Origin: Skermanella rosea
GTDB taxonomy: Bacteria; Pseudomonadota; Alphaproteobacteria; Azospirillales; Azospirillaceae
Length of the DNA stretch: 64,000 nucleotides
Assembly: GCF_016806835.2 (NCBI RefSeq)
Contig: NZ_CP086111.1
Span: forward strand, 3,589,471-3,653,470
Reading direction: 5' to 3'
Of the stretch, positions 9,138-20,892 are shown piece by piece. Numbering within the stretch: the stretch's first letter is position 1; each line of letters starts with the position of its first letter. Below the pieces are notes generated by a model that worked only from the letters and a program-made list of their open reading frames with translations, made no database searches and was not told the DNA's origin. Both the position numbers and the translations under genes were made by a program.

Positions 9138-9767
9138 TCACTCCTCCGGACCGAAGCAGAGCCTGAAGTCCGTGCAGACGCCGCAGCTGGGCGCCTTGCA
9201 CAGGTTCAGCCCCTCGCGGTCGCAGAGCTGCTTATAGAAGAACTTCTTCCATTTCATGTCGCCGGTGTTCTTCGCCGACAGCGGCCCGAAATGGCGGAGC
9301 AGCAGCCCGGAAAGATCCTTGCGGCCGGTCAGCCCCAGATCCTGCCACAGATGGTTCGAGAACAGGCAGGCCCGGGCCACCATCGCGGCCAGCCACACCG
9401 CTTCCTCGGCTGGGGCGATGACATGGTCGAGCAGCAGGGTTCGAAGATCGTCGACTTCCTCCGCCAGCACCAGGTCGGCGACCGCCCTGCCCTGCCGCCG
9501 GCCGCGCCGGGCGGCGACGTACCGGGCGACCGGGGAGTCGGAACCGGCAAGTCCCGGAAAATGCTTGGAGAGCAACCGGTCCAGTTGATCAGGGGCCAGG
9601 CCGACGGCGCCGTCCAGCGGATCGGCACCGTCGGTGGCCCTGGCCGACAGGATGCAGGCGAAGACATGGCTGTCGGGATCGCCGGCATCGGCCGCCGCCT
9701 CCATCAGCGCGCCGTAAAGGGCGGCGGCATCGGCAAGGGCGAACGGTGCAGGCGTCATGATGGTCAT
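9138..9767 (-). CDS. nifQ: NifQ, molybdenum donor for FeMo-co synthesis
   Basis: A 209-aa protein ending in the NifQ cysteine motif C-x4-C-x2-C-x5-C (CKAPSCGVCTDFRLCFG), preceded by a conserved basic/aromatic KWKKFFYKQLCDREG block. NifQ carries a Mo-Fe-S cluster and supplies molybdenum to NifE/N-NifH. I chose the second in-frame ATG region (start MTIMTPAPF) just downstream of fdxB; the frame is open further upstream but overlaps fdxB. Last gene of the nifH block. It ends 9 bp from the end of the convergent phosphatase remnant. Confidence 0.95.
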   Translation of the reverse strand: MTIMTPAPFALADAAALYGALMEAAADAGDPDSHVFACILSARATDGADPLDGAVGLAPDQLDRLLSKHFPGLAGSDSPVARYVAARRGRRQGRAVADLVLAEEVDDLRTLLLDHVIAPAEEAVWLAAMVARACLFSNHLWQDLGLTGRKDLSGLLLRHFGPLSAKNTGDMKWKKFFYKQLCDREGLNLCKAPSCGVCTDFRLCFGPEE

Positions 9768-9805
9768 GTCGAGCCCTACACGGCACGGGGGTCTGCGATG
9801 CGGGA

Positions 9806-10099
9806 TCAGGCCGCCAGGGCGGAGTGGGTGAAGCAGCTCTTGCCGCAGACCTTGGAACAGGACTGGCAGCCGATGCAGTTTTCCCCGTTGGCGATGCTCA
9901 TGACCTTCTTCTCGGCATCGTCGTCCTGGGCGTCCACGATGTCCCCGTCCTCGGTGATGCCGATCATGTTGAGGACGCCCTGCGGGCAGACCTTGAAGCA
10001 GCGGCCGCAGCCGATGCAGGCCTTCTGGTTCAGGTCCTCCACGAACTTGGGAGTCCACGACCCGCCACCCTTCGTCTTTCCCTGGACAAATCCGCTCAT
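9806..10099 (-). CDS. fdxB: Nif-specific ferredoxin III (FdxB)
   Basis: A 97-aa 2[4Fe-4S] ferredoxin of the nif-specific FdxB family. Two cysteine clusters, CIGCGRCFKVCP and CIGCQSCSKVCGKSC, are separated by an acidic linker (GDIVDAQDDDAEKK). The start was placed at MSGFVQGKTKGG rather than seven codons upstream, because the family begins with this basic/Gly-rich stretch. It probably carries electrons to a cofactor-assembly step. It is between the 65-aa metalloprotein gene and nifQ, its usual place. Confidence 0.93.
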   Translation of the reverse strand: MSGFVQGKTKGGGSWTPKFVEDLNQKACIGCGRCFKVCPQGVLNMIGITEDGDIVDAQDDDAEKKVMSIANGENCIGCQSCSKVCGKSCFTHSALAA

Positions 10100-10144
10100 C
10101 GTGAACTCTCCTCGCATTCTCTTGTCGTGTTGTGGCCGTAGTGG

Positions 10145-10342
10145 TTAAGAGGTCAGGGCCTTCAGCTCCGCGCGCTTCTCGGTCAGCAGCTTGAAGGCGT
10201 CATAAGTTTCCTGCGCCACGTCCAGGATCTTCTCCCAGCCGCCCGGAAGCTCTTCGGACAGGTCATGCAGGTCCATCTTCTTCGCGGTCGCCCGCGCGTT
10301 CAGCTTCTTGATCTCGTCCTTGAGGGCGTCGATGTCGCTCAT
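10145..10342 (-). CDS. Small nif-linked helical protein (CCE_0567/DUF683 type)
   Basis: A 65-aa, highly charged helical protein (MSDIDALKDEIKKLNARATA, then GGWEKILDVAQETYDAFKLL). It matches the small putative metalloprotein family that almost always lies just downstream of nifX and the NifX-associated gene. The family is known structurally as a helical hairpin, with function unclear. It is 14 bp from the upstream gene and co-transcribed with nifX. Confidence 0.85.
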   Translation of the reverse strand: MSDIDALKDEIKKLNARATAKKMDLHDLSEELPGGWEKILDVAQETYDAFKLLTEKRAELKALTS

Positions 10343-10356
10343 GTCCGGGGTCTCCC

Positions 10357-10815
10357 TCAGAGTTCGGCCACGTCGCGGTGCTTCCCGATCAGGGCCACGG
10401 CCTCGTCCACCAGCTTCGCGCCGTCCTGCGCGACCGCCTCGATCGAGGGAAAGCCGAACCGGTGCACATCGCGGATATGCTTGCTCAACACCACCAGCCG
10501 GCCGGTCAGCAGGACCATGCGGCCGAAGCCCTCGTTGCTCATTTTCATGATCGGGGTCGCCATCAGGCGGGTCCGCTTCTCGATGGTCAGGCCGATCGCC
10601 TTGTAGAACTGCTCGACCCGGGTGATGGTATCGGGATCGGGGTCGCCGATGATCGGGATCAACCGGCGCTCCTCCTTGGTCAGGACGAAGGGGCGCAGCA
10701 GGACGTCGTCGCTCTTGCCTTCCCAGGCGCCGTAGGTGTCCTCGGCGCGGATCAGCGAAACCAGGGTCTTCAGGAACTCCTGGTCGACCACCGGGGCTTC
10801 GATCGTTTCGGACAT
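10357..10815 (-). CDS. NifX-associated protein (DUF269 family)
   Basis: A 152-aa protein recognised from FLKTLVSLIRAEDTYGAWEG, FVLTKEERRLIPIIGDPDPD and the conserved IRDVHRFGFPSIEAV block. The family occurs next to nifX in proteobacterial clusters and is called nitrogen fixation/NifX-associated protein. Its molecular role is not established; a link with FeMo-co biosynthesis is inferred from linkage. Seven bases separate it from nifX, indicating translational coupling. Confidence 0.9.
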   Translation of the reverse strand: MSETIEAPVVDQEFLKTLVSLIRAEDTYGAWEGKSDDVLLRPFVLTKEERRLIPIIGDPDPDTITRVEQFYKAIGLTIEKRTRLMATPIMKMSNEGFGRMVLLTGRLVVLSKHIRDVHRFGFPSIEAVAQDGAKLVDEAVALIGKHRDVAEL

Positions 10816-10822
10816 GCTCTTC

Positions 10823-11224
10823 TCACTCCTCGTCGAAATTGCGGGCGACTTCGGCGCCCTTGCTCAGGGCCTTGCGCAGCCACGGAGGGGGCGACCCGTT
10901 CAGCGTCACCACCAGCTTCTCGCACAGGTCGGTGATCGCCTCGGGCTGCTCGACCTTCACCGGATGGATCTTCTTCGCGACGATCCGCGCAGCCGCGGAG
11001 GCCCCGATGGCGGCCAGGTAGACGATGGCACAGTCCTCGATCGCGGCGATCTTGGGGACCAGCTTGTCCTCGTTGCCGTCCTCGAACATCTGGCCGTTGA
11101 ACTGGACCGCCTCCAGCAGGCGGTAGCCCGTGGGGTCTATCTCGTAGATCGCGATGTTCTTGGCCCACCCGAAATGGGCGTCCACGCGGGCCATGTCCTG
11201 GGTACAGAAAGCAACCTTCATCAT
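10823..11224 (-). CDS. nifX: NifX, FeMo-co precursor carrier
   Basis: A 133-aa protein of the NifX/NifY/NafY dinitrogenase-cofactor-binding family, with MKVAFCTQDMARVDAHFGWA (the family's DAHFG segment) and the downstream IAAIEDCAIVYLAAIGASA core. Two tandem ATGs are possible; the GAGAGGG ribosome site fits the second (11221) slightly better, and the first is given here. NifX holds NifB-co or the VK-cluster between NifB and NifEN. Gap to nifN: 70 bp. Confidence 0.94.
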   Translation of the reverse strand: MMKVAFCTQDMARVDAHFGWAKNIAIYEIDPTGYRLLEAVQFNGQMFEDGNEDKLVPKIAAIEDCAIVYLAAIGASAAARIVAKKIHPVKVEQPEAITDLCEKLVVTLNGSPPPWLRKALSKGAEVARNFDEE

Positions 11225-11294
11225 TCCCTCTCGCTTGGCCGGAGCGCCCGAACCGTCCGGCGCGGCCGCCGTTCCGGGCGTGGTGGAGACGAGC

Positions 11295-12665
11295 CTAAGC
11301 CGCCGCGTGCGGACCGGCATGGTGGTCCTCCATCCCTCTGGGAGTGGCCCCGGCATCGTGGGCGGCGTGCGCATGGTCGTTCGCCAGGAAGATGTTGCCC
11401 AGCTCGAACAGCAACTCGCGGGTGCCGCGATAGCCCACGGTGACCCGGTGCCCTGCGCCCAGGCGGTCGAAGGTCGGAAAGCCCGCGCGCACCAGGGGCG
11501 TTCCCAGCCGTTCGACGGACTGCCGGGCGTGGCTGTTGGAGATCACCAGGTCGGCGCCGCAGGACAGCGTCTCGAAATCCTCGTGGTCGCCGACCAGCAG
11601 CGACCAAGCCTTGATCTTCTCCAATGCTGGCGACTGGGTCGGGGCCACGGCGGCGGTAACTTCGCAGCCCATATCCCGCAGGAAGCCGCAATAGGCGTAG
11701 AGAAGGTCCGGCTCCAGGGCCACCGCCACCCGCTTGCGGGTGAAATAGAAATGCCCGTCCAGCATGCCGTCGACCAGGTGTTCCCGCTGGCGCCGGATCC
11801 GCGGCGGAACCGGCCTGCCGCTGACCTCGGCCAGCGTCCGGATCAGCTGGTCGACCGCCTCCAGCCCGACCAGCCGGTCGAACAGCTTGAAGGGAACCCC
11901 CGTCTTCCTATCCAGCGCCTGGGCCGGCTTGCGCATGTGCTCGCCGATCGCCAGCGTCAGGACCGAAGCCCCCATGCCCTTGATCTCGGCCACGGTCACG
12001 CCGCCCAGCGTGGTCGCCTTGAAATCGTCCGGCTGGCGGCCACCCATCGAGGTGGACAGGTCCGGGAGGATCACAGGGGAGAGGCCGAACCCCTCGATCA
12101 GGTCCCGGATCTCCTCGACGTCGCCGGGAGTCAGGTGGCTGCCCGCCAGCACGTTGACCCGGTTGGACACCTTCATCTCGACCGGAGAGACGAGGCTTTC
12201 GATGACGGCGGTCACCGTGTTGGCGAAGCCGTCCTCAAGCCCCCCGGTGAAGTCCGGCGTGTTGATGAAGACAAGGTTGCACTTCCCGGCCACTTCCGGG
12301 TGCTTCTTGCGGAAGGTCGCGAGCGCCCCCTGCATGTCCTCGCCCTTGGTCTCGGTCAGGCCGGTCGTGCAGACGCCGATGATCTCCGGCTTGTTGCGCT
12401 CGTACATGGTGAGCACGGCCGCTTCCAGATTGTCGTAGCCGCCCAGGATGGTCTGGACCTGGTCCATGGCGGTGGTCTGGAGCGGAATGGCCTCGCGGAA
12501 ATGCCGGACCATCAGGACCAGCCCGAAGGCCGTGCAGCCCTGGCTGCCGTGGAAGCACGGCAGGCAGTTGTCGATGCCCAGCAGAGCCAGCGCGCCGCCG
12601 ACGGGCTGGCTCATCTTGAGCGGATTGATCGCGGCGGCCTTGTTGGATTGATGAGCCTTGAACAT
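11295..12665 (-). CDS. nifN: NifN, FeMo-co assembly scaffold beta subunit
   Basis: A 456-aa nitrogenase-component-1 family protein. Its N-terminal cluster-binding cysteine lies in GIDNCLPCFHGSQGCTAFGL, and further conserved segments include GVCTTGLTETKGEDMQGAL and FLRDMGCEVTAAVAPTQSP. NifN pairs with NifE to form the NifEN scaffold that converts NifB-co to FeMo-co. The ATG at 12665 has a GAGGGGG ribosome site six bases upstream; in-frame codons further up overlap nifE and were rejected. It lies 11 bp after nifE. Confidence 0.95.
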   Translation of the reverse strand: MFKAHQSNKAAAINPLKMSQPVGGALALLGIDNCLPCFHGSQGCTAFGLVLMVRHFREAIPLQTTAMDQVQTILGGYDNLEAAVLTMYERNKPEIIGVCTTGLTETKGEDMQGALATFRKKHPEVAGKCNLVFINTPDFTGGLEDGFANTVTAVIESLVSPVEMKVSNRVNVLAGSHLTPGDVEEIRDLIEGFGLSPVILPDLSTSMGGRQPDDFKATTLGGVTVAEIKGMGASVLTLAIGEHMRKPAQALDRKTGVPFKLFDRLVGLEAVDQLIRTLAEVSGRPVPPRIRRQREHLVDGMLDGHFYFTRKRVAVALEPDLLYAYCGFLRDMGCEVTAAVAPTQSPALEKIKAWSLLVGDHEDFETLSCGADLVISNSHARQSVERLGTPLVRAGFPTFDRLGAGHRVTVGYRGTRELLFELGNIFLANDHAHAAHDAGATPRGMEDHHAGPHAAA

Positions 12666-12676
12666 CGCCGACCCCC

Positions 12677-14050
12677 TCATTCCCACGGCGCCGGCACGCG
12701 GACCTGGCGCCAGATCGGGTTGCTCAGGGTCTTGTCGATCTCCTCGACCAGGGCGACGATGCCCTCGTAGCCGGCGAAGGCGACATGCCGCTCCTGGTTG
12801 ACGTCCAGCCAGGGAACCTTGGCCTTCAGCGCGATGAACTGGCTGCGGCCGCCGGACAGCATGATGTCGGCCTTGCTCTCGCGCAGCATCTTCGCGATGT
12901 CCCGGGGCTTGAGGTCTTCCCACATGTGGAATTCCTCGCCCTTCATCTTCTTGATCCGGTCCTTGTCTTCCTTGGTCGACTTCTTGACGCTGGTGCCGAT
13001 GATCTCCAGCCCGGCGCCCTCGAGGGCCGATACCATCGACCAGCTCTTGACGCCGCCGGTGAACAGCAGCACCCGCTTTCCGGTCAGCCGCTCCTTGTAG
13101 GGATCGAGGCGGCGCCAGGCGCGCGCCTCCTCCTCGCGGATGATGGCGTCGGTGCGCGAGATCAGATCGACCGGCGCACCGCGCTCGACCAGGAGCATCG
13201 CGATGTTGCGCAGCGTGTCGCTCATGTCCGACACGCCGTAGAAGGACCCTTCGAAGAACGGGATGCCGTAGCGCTCCTCCATCTTGCGCGCGACGTTGAT
13301 CAGCGCCTGGGAGCAGACCAGCATGTTGACCTTGGCGCGGTGCGCCGAGGCGACCTCGTTGTACTTGCCGTCGCCGGAGATCATGGAAAGGATGCGGACG
13401 CCCATCTTGTCGAGCAGCGGCTTGACCTGCCAGAACTCGCCGGCGAGGTTGTATTCGCCGATGATGTTGATGTCGTAGGGCGTGGTGAATTCGGGTTCGC
13501 GGGTCCCGATCACGTGGTCCAGCAGCGTCTCGCCGGCCAGCTTGTTGCCCAGGTTCTTGCTGCCCACGAATCCGGGCGCATTGACCGGGATGATCGGCTT
13601 GCCGAGCTTGTCGGCGGCGAACTTGCAGACCGCTTCCACATCGTCGCCGATCAGCGCGGGGACGCAGGTCTGGTAGACGAAGACGGCGGGCGGATCGTAT
13701 TTCAGGACGATCTCCTTGATCGCCTTGAACAGCTTCTTCTCGGCCCCGTGGATGACATCCAGTTCGCTGAGATCGGTGGTGAAGCCGGTGCGGTAGAGCT
13801 GTGAATGGGACGACTTCGAACCGCGGTTGTCCCAGGAGTTTCCTTCGCAGGCGATCGGCCCGTGAACCAGATGGGCGGCATCGGCGATCGGCTGCAGCGC
13901 GATCTTGGCGCCGTCGAAGGCGCAGCCGCCGGCGGCCGCTCCAGGCTTCAGGGCCTTCGTGCAGCCCTTCTTGCGCTCCTTCTCGGTCTTCCCCTGGTTC
14001 GTGGCACAGCCAGGCTCATTGAAAACTTCCTGTACCTTGTCGACCAGCAT
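12677..14050 (-). CDS. nifE: NifE, FeMo-co assembly scaffold alpha subunit
   Basis: A 457-aa NifD-like protein. Cluster ligands are visible as GGCAFDGAKIALQPI, HGPIACEGNSWDNRG and VYQTCVPALIGDDVEAV, and the C-terminal half keeps NifE signatures such as SGGRSQFIALKAKVPWLDVN. Together with NifN it forms the scaffold on which Mo and homocitrate are inserted. It follows nifK after a 110-bp gap containing a very stable hairpin and no obvious -24/-12 element, so it is probably read from the nifH promoter. Confidence 0.96.
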   Translation of the reverse strand: MLVDKVQEVFNEPGCATNQGKTEKERKKGCTKALKPGAAAGGCAFDGAKIALQPIADAAHLVHGPIACEGNSWDNRGSKSSHSQLYRTGFTTDLSELDVIHGAEKKLFKAIKEIVLKYDPPAVFVYQTCVPALIGDDVEAVCKFAADKLGKPIIPVNAPGFVGSKNLGNKLAGETLLDHVIGTREPEFTTPYDINIIGEYNLAGEFWQVKPLLDKMGVRILSMISGDGKYNEVASAHRAKVNMLVCSQALINVARKMEERYGIPFFEGSFYGVSDMSDTLRNIAMLLVERGAPVDLISRTDAIIREEEARAWRRLDPYKERLTGKRVLLFTGGVKSWSMVSALEGAGLEIIGTSVKKSTKEDKDRIKKMKGEEFHMWEDLKPRDIAKMLRESKADIMLSGGRSQFIALKAKVPWLDVNQERHVAFAGYEGIVALVEEIDKTLSNPIWRQVRVPAPWE

Positions 14051-14118
14051 CTCGTTCCCCCGTCAGCAAACCGCACCCGAAGATGCGCCGATGTGAAGCG
14101 CCGTAGTCCAGGGTATTG

Positions 14119-14150
14119 CCCGGCGCCGCACCTTGCGGTGCGGCGCCGGG
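14119..14150 (-). terminator. Strong hairpin between nifK and nifE
   Basis: Perfect 14-bp GC-rich inverted repeat (arms 14119-14132 and 14137-14150) around the loop TTGC. No T-run follows on the minus strand. It is more likely a partial terminator or mRNA-stability element that sets nifHDK levels above nifEN than a full stop. Confidence 0.65.
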
Positions 14151-14160
14151 GTTCGCGTGC

Positions 14161-15708
14161 TCAGCGGATCAGGTCGAACGAGTAGTCGGTCTCGCCGGCG
14201 ATATTCGTCTTCTGGTCGTAGTCGTCCAGGATCTTGTCCAGGATGCGGACCAGGACGTTCAGGCCGCCCTGATAGCCCCAGGTGGGGTAGCGGTGGTGGT
14301 GGTGACGGTCGAAGATCGGATAGGTCAGGCGGATGAGCGGGATCTTGGTGTCACGCTCCAGGTACTTGCCGTAGCTGTTGCCGATGATGTAATCGACCGG
14401 GTCGGTGAACAGCAGCGACCGCAGGTGCCACAGGTCCTTGCCGCCGTAGGAGGCGCCCGACTTGCCGAACGGGCTGCTGTCGAGCAGCTTCTGGACCTGC
14501 TTGTCCCACTTCTTGGAACCCGAGGTGGACAGGACGTGGACCGGCTCGGCGCCCATCTCCATCAGGAACTTGGTCATGCCCAGGCAGAAGTCCGGGTCGC
14601 CGTAGACGGCGAAGCGCTTGCCGTGGATGTGGGTGTGGCTGTCGGCGATCGCGTCGACCAGACGGCCGCGCTCCAGGGTCAGCTCGGCCGGGACCGGCTT
14701 GCCGGTCAGCTCGACCAGCTTCAGCAGGAACTCGTCGGTGGCGCCGACGCCCATCGGGTAGTTGAACTTGGCGACCGCCTGGTCCTTGTCCTTGATGTAG
14801 GAGAGGGTCTGCGGGGTGCAGTACTCCTGCATCGAGATCGTGGCCTTGGCGTTCTTCGCGGCCTTGGTCTGCTCCAGCGTCGTGCCGCCGTCATAGAGGC
14901 GGAACTGGCCGTCGGTCGGGGTGTCGAACACGTCCGAGACGTCCGACAGGATGGTCGCGTCGATGCCGAACAGGCCGAAGATGCGCTTCAGTTCACGGTT
15001 GTTGCCGACGGCGTAGCCGTCGAAGCCGCCGATCACGTTGATGCTGTCGTTCGCCTCGCGGGCCGGCGAACCCTCGGCGTCCCAGAAGTAGCTCAGCACG
15101 CCCTTCATCATGTTGTCGTAGCCGGTGACGTGGCTGCCGACGAAGGCCGGGGTGTGGGCATGGGGAGCTGGGAAGTCCTGCGGGATGCTGTCCTTGTTCT
15201 TCGCGTTGACGATGAAGCCCTGCAGGTCGTCGCCGATGACTTCGGCCATGCAGGTGGTCAGGACGGCGATCATCTTCGGCTGGTACAGGCTGTAGGTGTT
15301 GGCCAGGCCGTCGATCATGTTGTTCAGGCCGCCGAACACGGCCGCGTCCTCGGTCATCGACGAGGAGACCGCGGAATTCGGCTCCTTGAAGTGACGGGTC
15401 AGGTGCGACCGGTAATAGGCGACGCAACCCTGCGAACCGTGGACGAACGGCATCGTGCCTTCGAAGCCCTGGGCCGCGAACACCGCGCCCAGCGGCTGGC
15501 AGGCCTTGGTCGGGTTGATCGTCAGCGCCTCGCGGGAGAAGTTCTTGGCCTTGTATTCCTCGGACTTGGTCCACTCGGCGACCCGGGAGACCTCCTCCTT
15601 GGGATGGCCGTACTCGAACTCCGCCTGCTTGCGCGCGAACACGTCCTTGTATTCGGGCTGGCGGAAGAGCTCCATGTGGTCGATAACTTTTTCGGGATTC
15701 TGAGGCAT
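14161..15708 (-). CDS. nifK: Nitrogenase MoFe protein beta subunit NifK
   Basis: A 515-aa protein with the three P-cluster cysteines in [36 protein letters not shown] and [18 protein letters not shown], plus the NifK N-terminal extension ([20 protein letters not shown]). With NifD it forms the alpha2beta2 dinitrogenase that reduces N2. A 101-bp spacer separates it from nifD, and it belongs to the nifHDK message. The length is close to known NifK (about 520 aa). Confidence 0.98.
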   Translation of the reverse strand: MPQNPEKVIDHMELFRQPEYKDVFARKQAEFEYGHPKEEVSRVAEWTKSEEYKAKNFSREALTINPTKACQPLGAVFAAQGFEGTMPFVHGSQGCVAYYRSHLTRHFKEPNSAVSSSMTEDAAVFGGLNNMIDGLANTYSLYQPKMIAVLTTCMAEVIGDDLQGFIVNAKNKDSIPQDFPAPHAHTPAFVGSHVTGYDNMMKGVLSYFWDAEGSPAREANDSINVIGGFDGYAVGNNRELKRIFGLFGIDATILSDVSDVFDTPTDGQFRLYDGGTTLEQTKAAKNAKATISMQEYCTPQTLSYIKDKDQAVAKFNYPMGVGATDEFLLKLVELTGKPVPAELTLERGRLVDAIADSHTHIHGKRFAVYGDPDFCLGMTKFLMEMGAEPVHVLSTSGSKKWDKQVQKLLDSSPFGKSGASYGGKDLWHLRSLLFTDPVDYIIGNSYGKYLERDTKIPLIRLTYPIFDRHHHHRYPTWGYQGGLNVLVRILDKILDDYDQKTNIAGETDYSFDLIR

Positions 15709-15809
15709 ATTCGTCTCCTAGGAATTCCAAGCCGGCAGGAACCGGACGGCGGCAGCAGGCGGGGATGGAGGGCGGAGGCGCCTCGGGCGCCGCCGCCGCC
15801 AAGTTGATG

Positions 15810-17255
15810 TCAGGCCCAGGGAGCCTTGGTCAGGTTCCACACGGGGTTGTTGATCGCCATGTCCATGTCGCGGGCGAAAATGGCGAACCCGTCATAGCCG
15901 TGGTAGGGGCCGGAGTAGTCCCAGGAGTGCATCTGACGGAACGGCTTGCCCATCTTCTGGAAGACGTACTTTTCCTTGATGCCCGAGGCGACCAGGTCGG
16001 GATCCAGCTTCTCGACGAACTTCTCGAACTCGTAGGCCGTGACGTCGTCGTAGATCAGCGTGCCTTCCTTGGTGTAGTGGGTGGTCCGCTGATAGTCGTC
16101 GTTGTGGGCGAACTCGTAGCCGGTACCGGTCACTTCCATGCCCAGGTCGTGGTAGGCGTCGACCACGTGGCGGGGGCGCAGGCCGCCGACATACAGCATG
16201 ACCTTCTTGCCTTCGAGCCGGGGCTTGTACTTGGCGATCACGCCGTCGACCAGCGGCTGGTACTTGGCGATCACGGCCTCGGCATTGGCCTGGATCTTGT
16301 CATCGAACAGCGCCGCGATCTTGCGCAGGCTCTCGGCGATCTGCGACGGGCCGAAGAAGTTGTATTCCATCCAGGGGATGTTGAACTTCTCTTCCATGTG
16401 GCGGGCGATGTAGTTCATCGACCGGTAGCAGTGGATGAGGTTCACCTTGGCCTTCGGGGTGTTCTCCAGCTCGGCCAGGGTGCCGTCGCCCGACCACTGG
16501 GCGATCACGCGCAGGCCGATCTCCTCCAGCAGGATGCGGGAAGACCAGGCGTCGCCGCCGATGTTGTAGTCGCCGATGATGGTGACGTCATAGGGCGTGC
16601 CCTCGAAGTCGGCCTTCGGTTCGGTCTTGTCGAAGATCCAGTCGCGGATGGTGTCGTTGGCGATGTGGTGGCCCAGCGACTGGGACACGCCGCGGAAGCC
16701 TTCGCAGCGCACCGGGACGATCGGCTTGCCGATCTCGGCCGACTTGTTGCGGGCGACCGCCTCGATGTCGTCGCCGATCAGGCCGATCGGGCACTCGGAC
16801 TGGATGGAGATGCCGTTGACCAGCGGGAACAGCTCGTTGATCTCGTCGATGACCTTGCCGAGCTTCTTGTCGCCGCCGAAGACGATGTCCTTCTCCTGGA
16901 AGTCGGACGTGAAGTGCATCGTGCCCCAGCTGTCGACGCCGGTGACGCCGATATAATAGTTGCGGCGGCCCGACCAGGAATAGTAGCCGCAGCCGACCGG
17001 GCCGTGGGAGATGTGGATCATGTCCTTGATCGGACCCCACACCACGCCCTTCGAGCCGGCGTAGGCGCAGCCGCGGATGGTCATCACGCCGGGTATGGAC
17101 TTGACGTTCGACTTGACGTCGCAATCCTTGGCCTCGGCGGTCTGGATGCCGATGTGCTTCGCGCGGCGCTTGCGCGACTTCTCGGGATAAGCCTCAAGCA
17201 CCTCGTTGATGAGGTCCTGGGTCGCTTGTTTGCTCTCTTCGTTCGCCAAGCTCAT
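15810..17255 (-). CDS. nifD: Nitrogenase MoFe protein alpha subunit NifD
   Basis: A 481-aa protein. P-cluster ligands are Cys63 ([17 protein letters not shown]), Cys89 ([11 protein letters not shown]) and Cys155 ([16 protein letters not shown]). The FeMo-co ligands correspond to the Cys in [19 protein letters not shown] and the His in [17 protein letters not shown]. This marks a molybdenum nitrogenase: the 481-aa length and the linked NifV, NifQ and NifEN argue against VnfD or AnfD. It sits between nifH and nifK, 149 bp after nifH. Confidence 0.98.
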   Translation of the reverse strand: MSLANEESKQATQDLINEVLEAYPEKSRKRRAKHIGIQTAEAKDCDVKSNVKSIPGVMTIRGCAYAGSKGVVWGPIKDMIHISHGPVGCGYYSWSGRRNYYIGVTGVDSWGTMHFTSDFQEKDIVFGGDKKLGKVIDEINELFPLVNGISIQSECPIGLIGDDIEAVARNKSAEIGKPIVPVRCEGFRGVSQSLGHHIANDTIRDWIFDKTEPKADFEGTPYDVTIIGDYNIGGDAWSSRILLEEIGLRVIAQWSGDGTLAELENTPKAKVNLIHCYRSMNYIARHMEEKFNIPWMEYNFFGPSQIAESLRKIAALFDDKIQANAEAVIAKYQPLVDGVIAKYKPRLEGKKVMLYVGGLRPRHVVDAYHDLGMEVTGTGYEFAHNDDYQRTTHYTKEGTLIYDDVTAYEFEKFVEKLDPDLVASGIKEKYVFQKMGKPFRQMHSWDYSGPYHGYDGFAIFARDMDMAINNPVWNLTKAPWA

Positions 17256-17363
17256 GCCGGCCTCCTGCTGCTCTTCCGTTGCGCGCCGCGCGCGCGATGC
17301 GTGGTCCCAGCGCGTCGGTGCGCTGCAGTGATCAATTGCGCCATGGGCGCAATCCTTGGTATC

Positions 17364-17394
17364 GGGAGCCGCGCGCCCGAAGGAGCGCGGCCCC
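17364..17394 (-). terminator. Imperfect stem-loop in the nifH-nifD spacer
   Basis: Seven-bp GCCGCGC/GCGCGGC stem (17368-17374 with 17385-17391), extended by GGG/CCC after one bulged base, directly downstream of the nifH stop. Hairpins in this position are known to stabilise nifH mRNA and keep the Fe protein in excess; that role here is inference. Confidence 0.45.
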
Positions 17395-17404
17395 GGGGGT
17401 GCTA

Positions 17405-19509
<2,105 letters not shown>

Positions 19510-19539
19510 GACTGCTCACTGGAAAGCACGGCACAGCCA

Positions 19540-20433
19540 ATGATCGACCCGAAGATCAGGGATCGCGCCCTGGGTGCGTATCTCGGCTTGGCCTGCGGTG
19601 ACGCGCTTGGCGCCACCGTCGAGTTCATGACCAAGAGCGAGATCGCCCGCGAATACGGCATCCACCGCCATATCAAGGGCGGCGGCTGGCTGCGGCTGTC
19701 GCCCGGCCAGGTCACCGACGACACCGAGATGTCGGTCTGGCTCGGCCGCGCCGTGCTGAAGGCCGGCGGCTGGGACCTGAAGCTCGTGGCCGACTGCTAC
19801 GCCGAATGGCTGCGTGGAGTCCCGGCCGATGTCGGGGACACGACACGGCGCGGCATCCGCAACTACATGATAAAGGGCGAGATCGAGGCTCCCCTGTCCG
19901 AGACCAGCGCCGGCAACGGTGCGGCGATGCGGAACCTGCCGGTGATCCTCTCCACGCTCGGGGATGACGAGGCCTTCGTCCGGCGCAGCCTGGAGCAGTC
20001 GCACATCACCCATAACAACCCGCTGTCGGACGCTGCGGTCCTGTGCCTGGGCCGCATGGTCCGACGCCTGATCCTGGGCGGCGGCATCAAGGAATGCCGG
20101 GAAGAGGCGAACGGCTTGGTGGCCCAGCACAGGGTCTTCCGCTTCGCACCCTACTCGGGGCTGTCCACCGCCTACATCGTCGACACGATGCAGACGGTCT
20201 TCCACTACTATTTCCGGACCGACAGCGTCGAATCCTGCATCGTCGAGACCGTCAACCAGGGCGGCGATGCGGACACCACCGGCGCCATTATCGGCATGCT
20301 GGCAGGCGCCACCTATGGTGCCGACGATATACCCGCGCGCTGGCTGCGCAAGCTCGACGGCGAGGTGCGGGCCGAGATCGAGCGGCAGACCGACGGGCTG
20401 CTGGCTCTCGCACCAGCCTTCCGCACAGCCTGA
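19540..20433 (+). CDS. draG: ADP-ribosyl-[dinitrogen reductase] glycohydrolase DraG
   Basis: A 297-aa ADP-ribosylglycohydrolase. The binuclear Mn2+ ligands show as GLACGDALGATVEF, VTDDTEMSVWLGRAV and GGDADTTGAIIGMLAGATYG. It removes ADP-ribose from NifH and reactivates nitrogenase; in related bacteria it is sequestered at the membrane by GlnZ/AmtB. Its placement right after draT and the length of about 295 aa identify it as DraG rather than a general ARH. Confidence 0.96.
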   Translation: MIDPKIRDRALGAYLGLACGDALGATVEFMTKSEIAREYGIHRHIKGGGWLRLSPGQVTDDTEMSVWLGRAVLKAGGWDLKLVADCYAEWLRGVPADVGDTTRRGIRNYMIKGEIEAPLSETSAGNGAAMRNLPVILSTLGDDEAFVRRSLEQSHITHNNPLSDAAVLCLGRMVRRLILGGGIKECREEANGLVAQHRVFRFAPYSGLSTAYIVDTMQTVFHYYFRTDSVESCIVETVNQGGDADTTGAIIGMLAGATYGADDIPARWLRKLDGEVRAEIERQTDGLLALAPAFRTA

Positions 20434-20458
20434 GACCAGACGAAAGGACGTTCCAGCC

Positions 20459-20851
20459 ATGGCGACCGTGATCTTCTATGAAAAGCCCGGCTGTGTCGGC
20501 AACGCGAAGCAGAAGCGCCTGCTGGCCGAAGCGGGCCACACGGTGGAGGCCCGCAACCTCCTGGCCGAGGGTTGGACGGCCGCGACGCTCCGGCCGTTCT
20601 TCGGCGCGCGGCCCGTCGCGGACTGGTTCAATAAGTCGGCCCCGGCGGTCAAGTCGGGCGAGATCGATCCCCGCGGATTCGACGAGGAGTCGGCGCTGGC
20701 CGCCCTGATCGCGGCGCCCCTGCTGATCCGGCGTCCCCTGATGCAGGTGGGCGACCGGCGCGAGGCCGGGTTCGAACCGGATCTGGTGGATGCCTGGATC
20801 GGGCTGGCGGCGCAGGTGGACGGGTCGATCGAAGGTTGCCCGCGCCAGTAA
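20459..20851 (+). CDS. ArsC-like nitrogenase-associated protein
   Basis: A 130-aa thioredoxin-fold ArsC/Spx-type protein. The start [18 protein letters not shown] has one N-terminal Cys in the position of the ArsC active-site Cys, followed by [18 protein letters not shown] and the C-terminal [19 protein letters not shown]. The family is called nitrogenase-associated protein and often follows draTG. Function is unknown; the fold suggests a thiol redox or cluster-related role. It starts 25 bp after draG, so probably the same operon. Confidence 0.85.
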   Translation: MATVIFYEKPGCVGNAKQKRLLAEAGHTVEARNLLAEGWTAATLRPFFGARPVADWFNKSAPAVKSGEIDPRGFDEESALAALIAAPLLIRRPLMQVGDRREAGFEPDLVDAWIGLAAQVDGSIEGCPRQ

Positions 20852-20892
20852 GCCTCTCGACAGAAGGGCCGGATTCTCGTAAGGCCAGGGGC

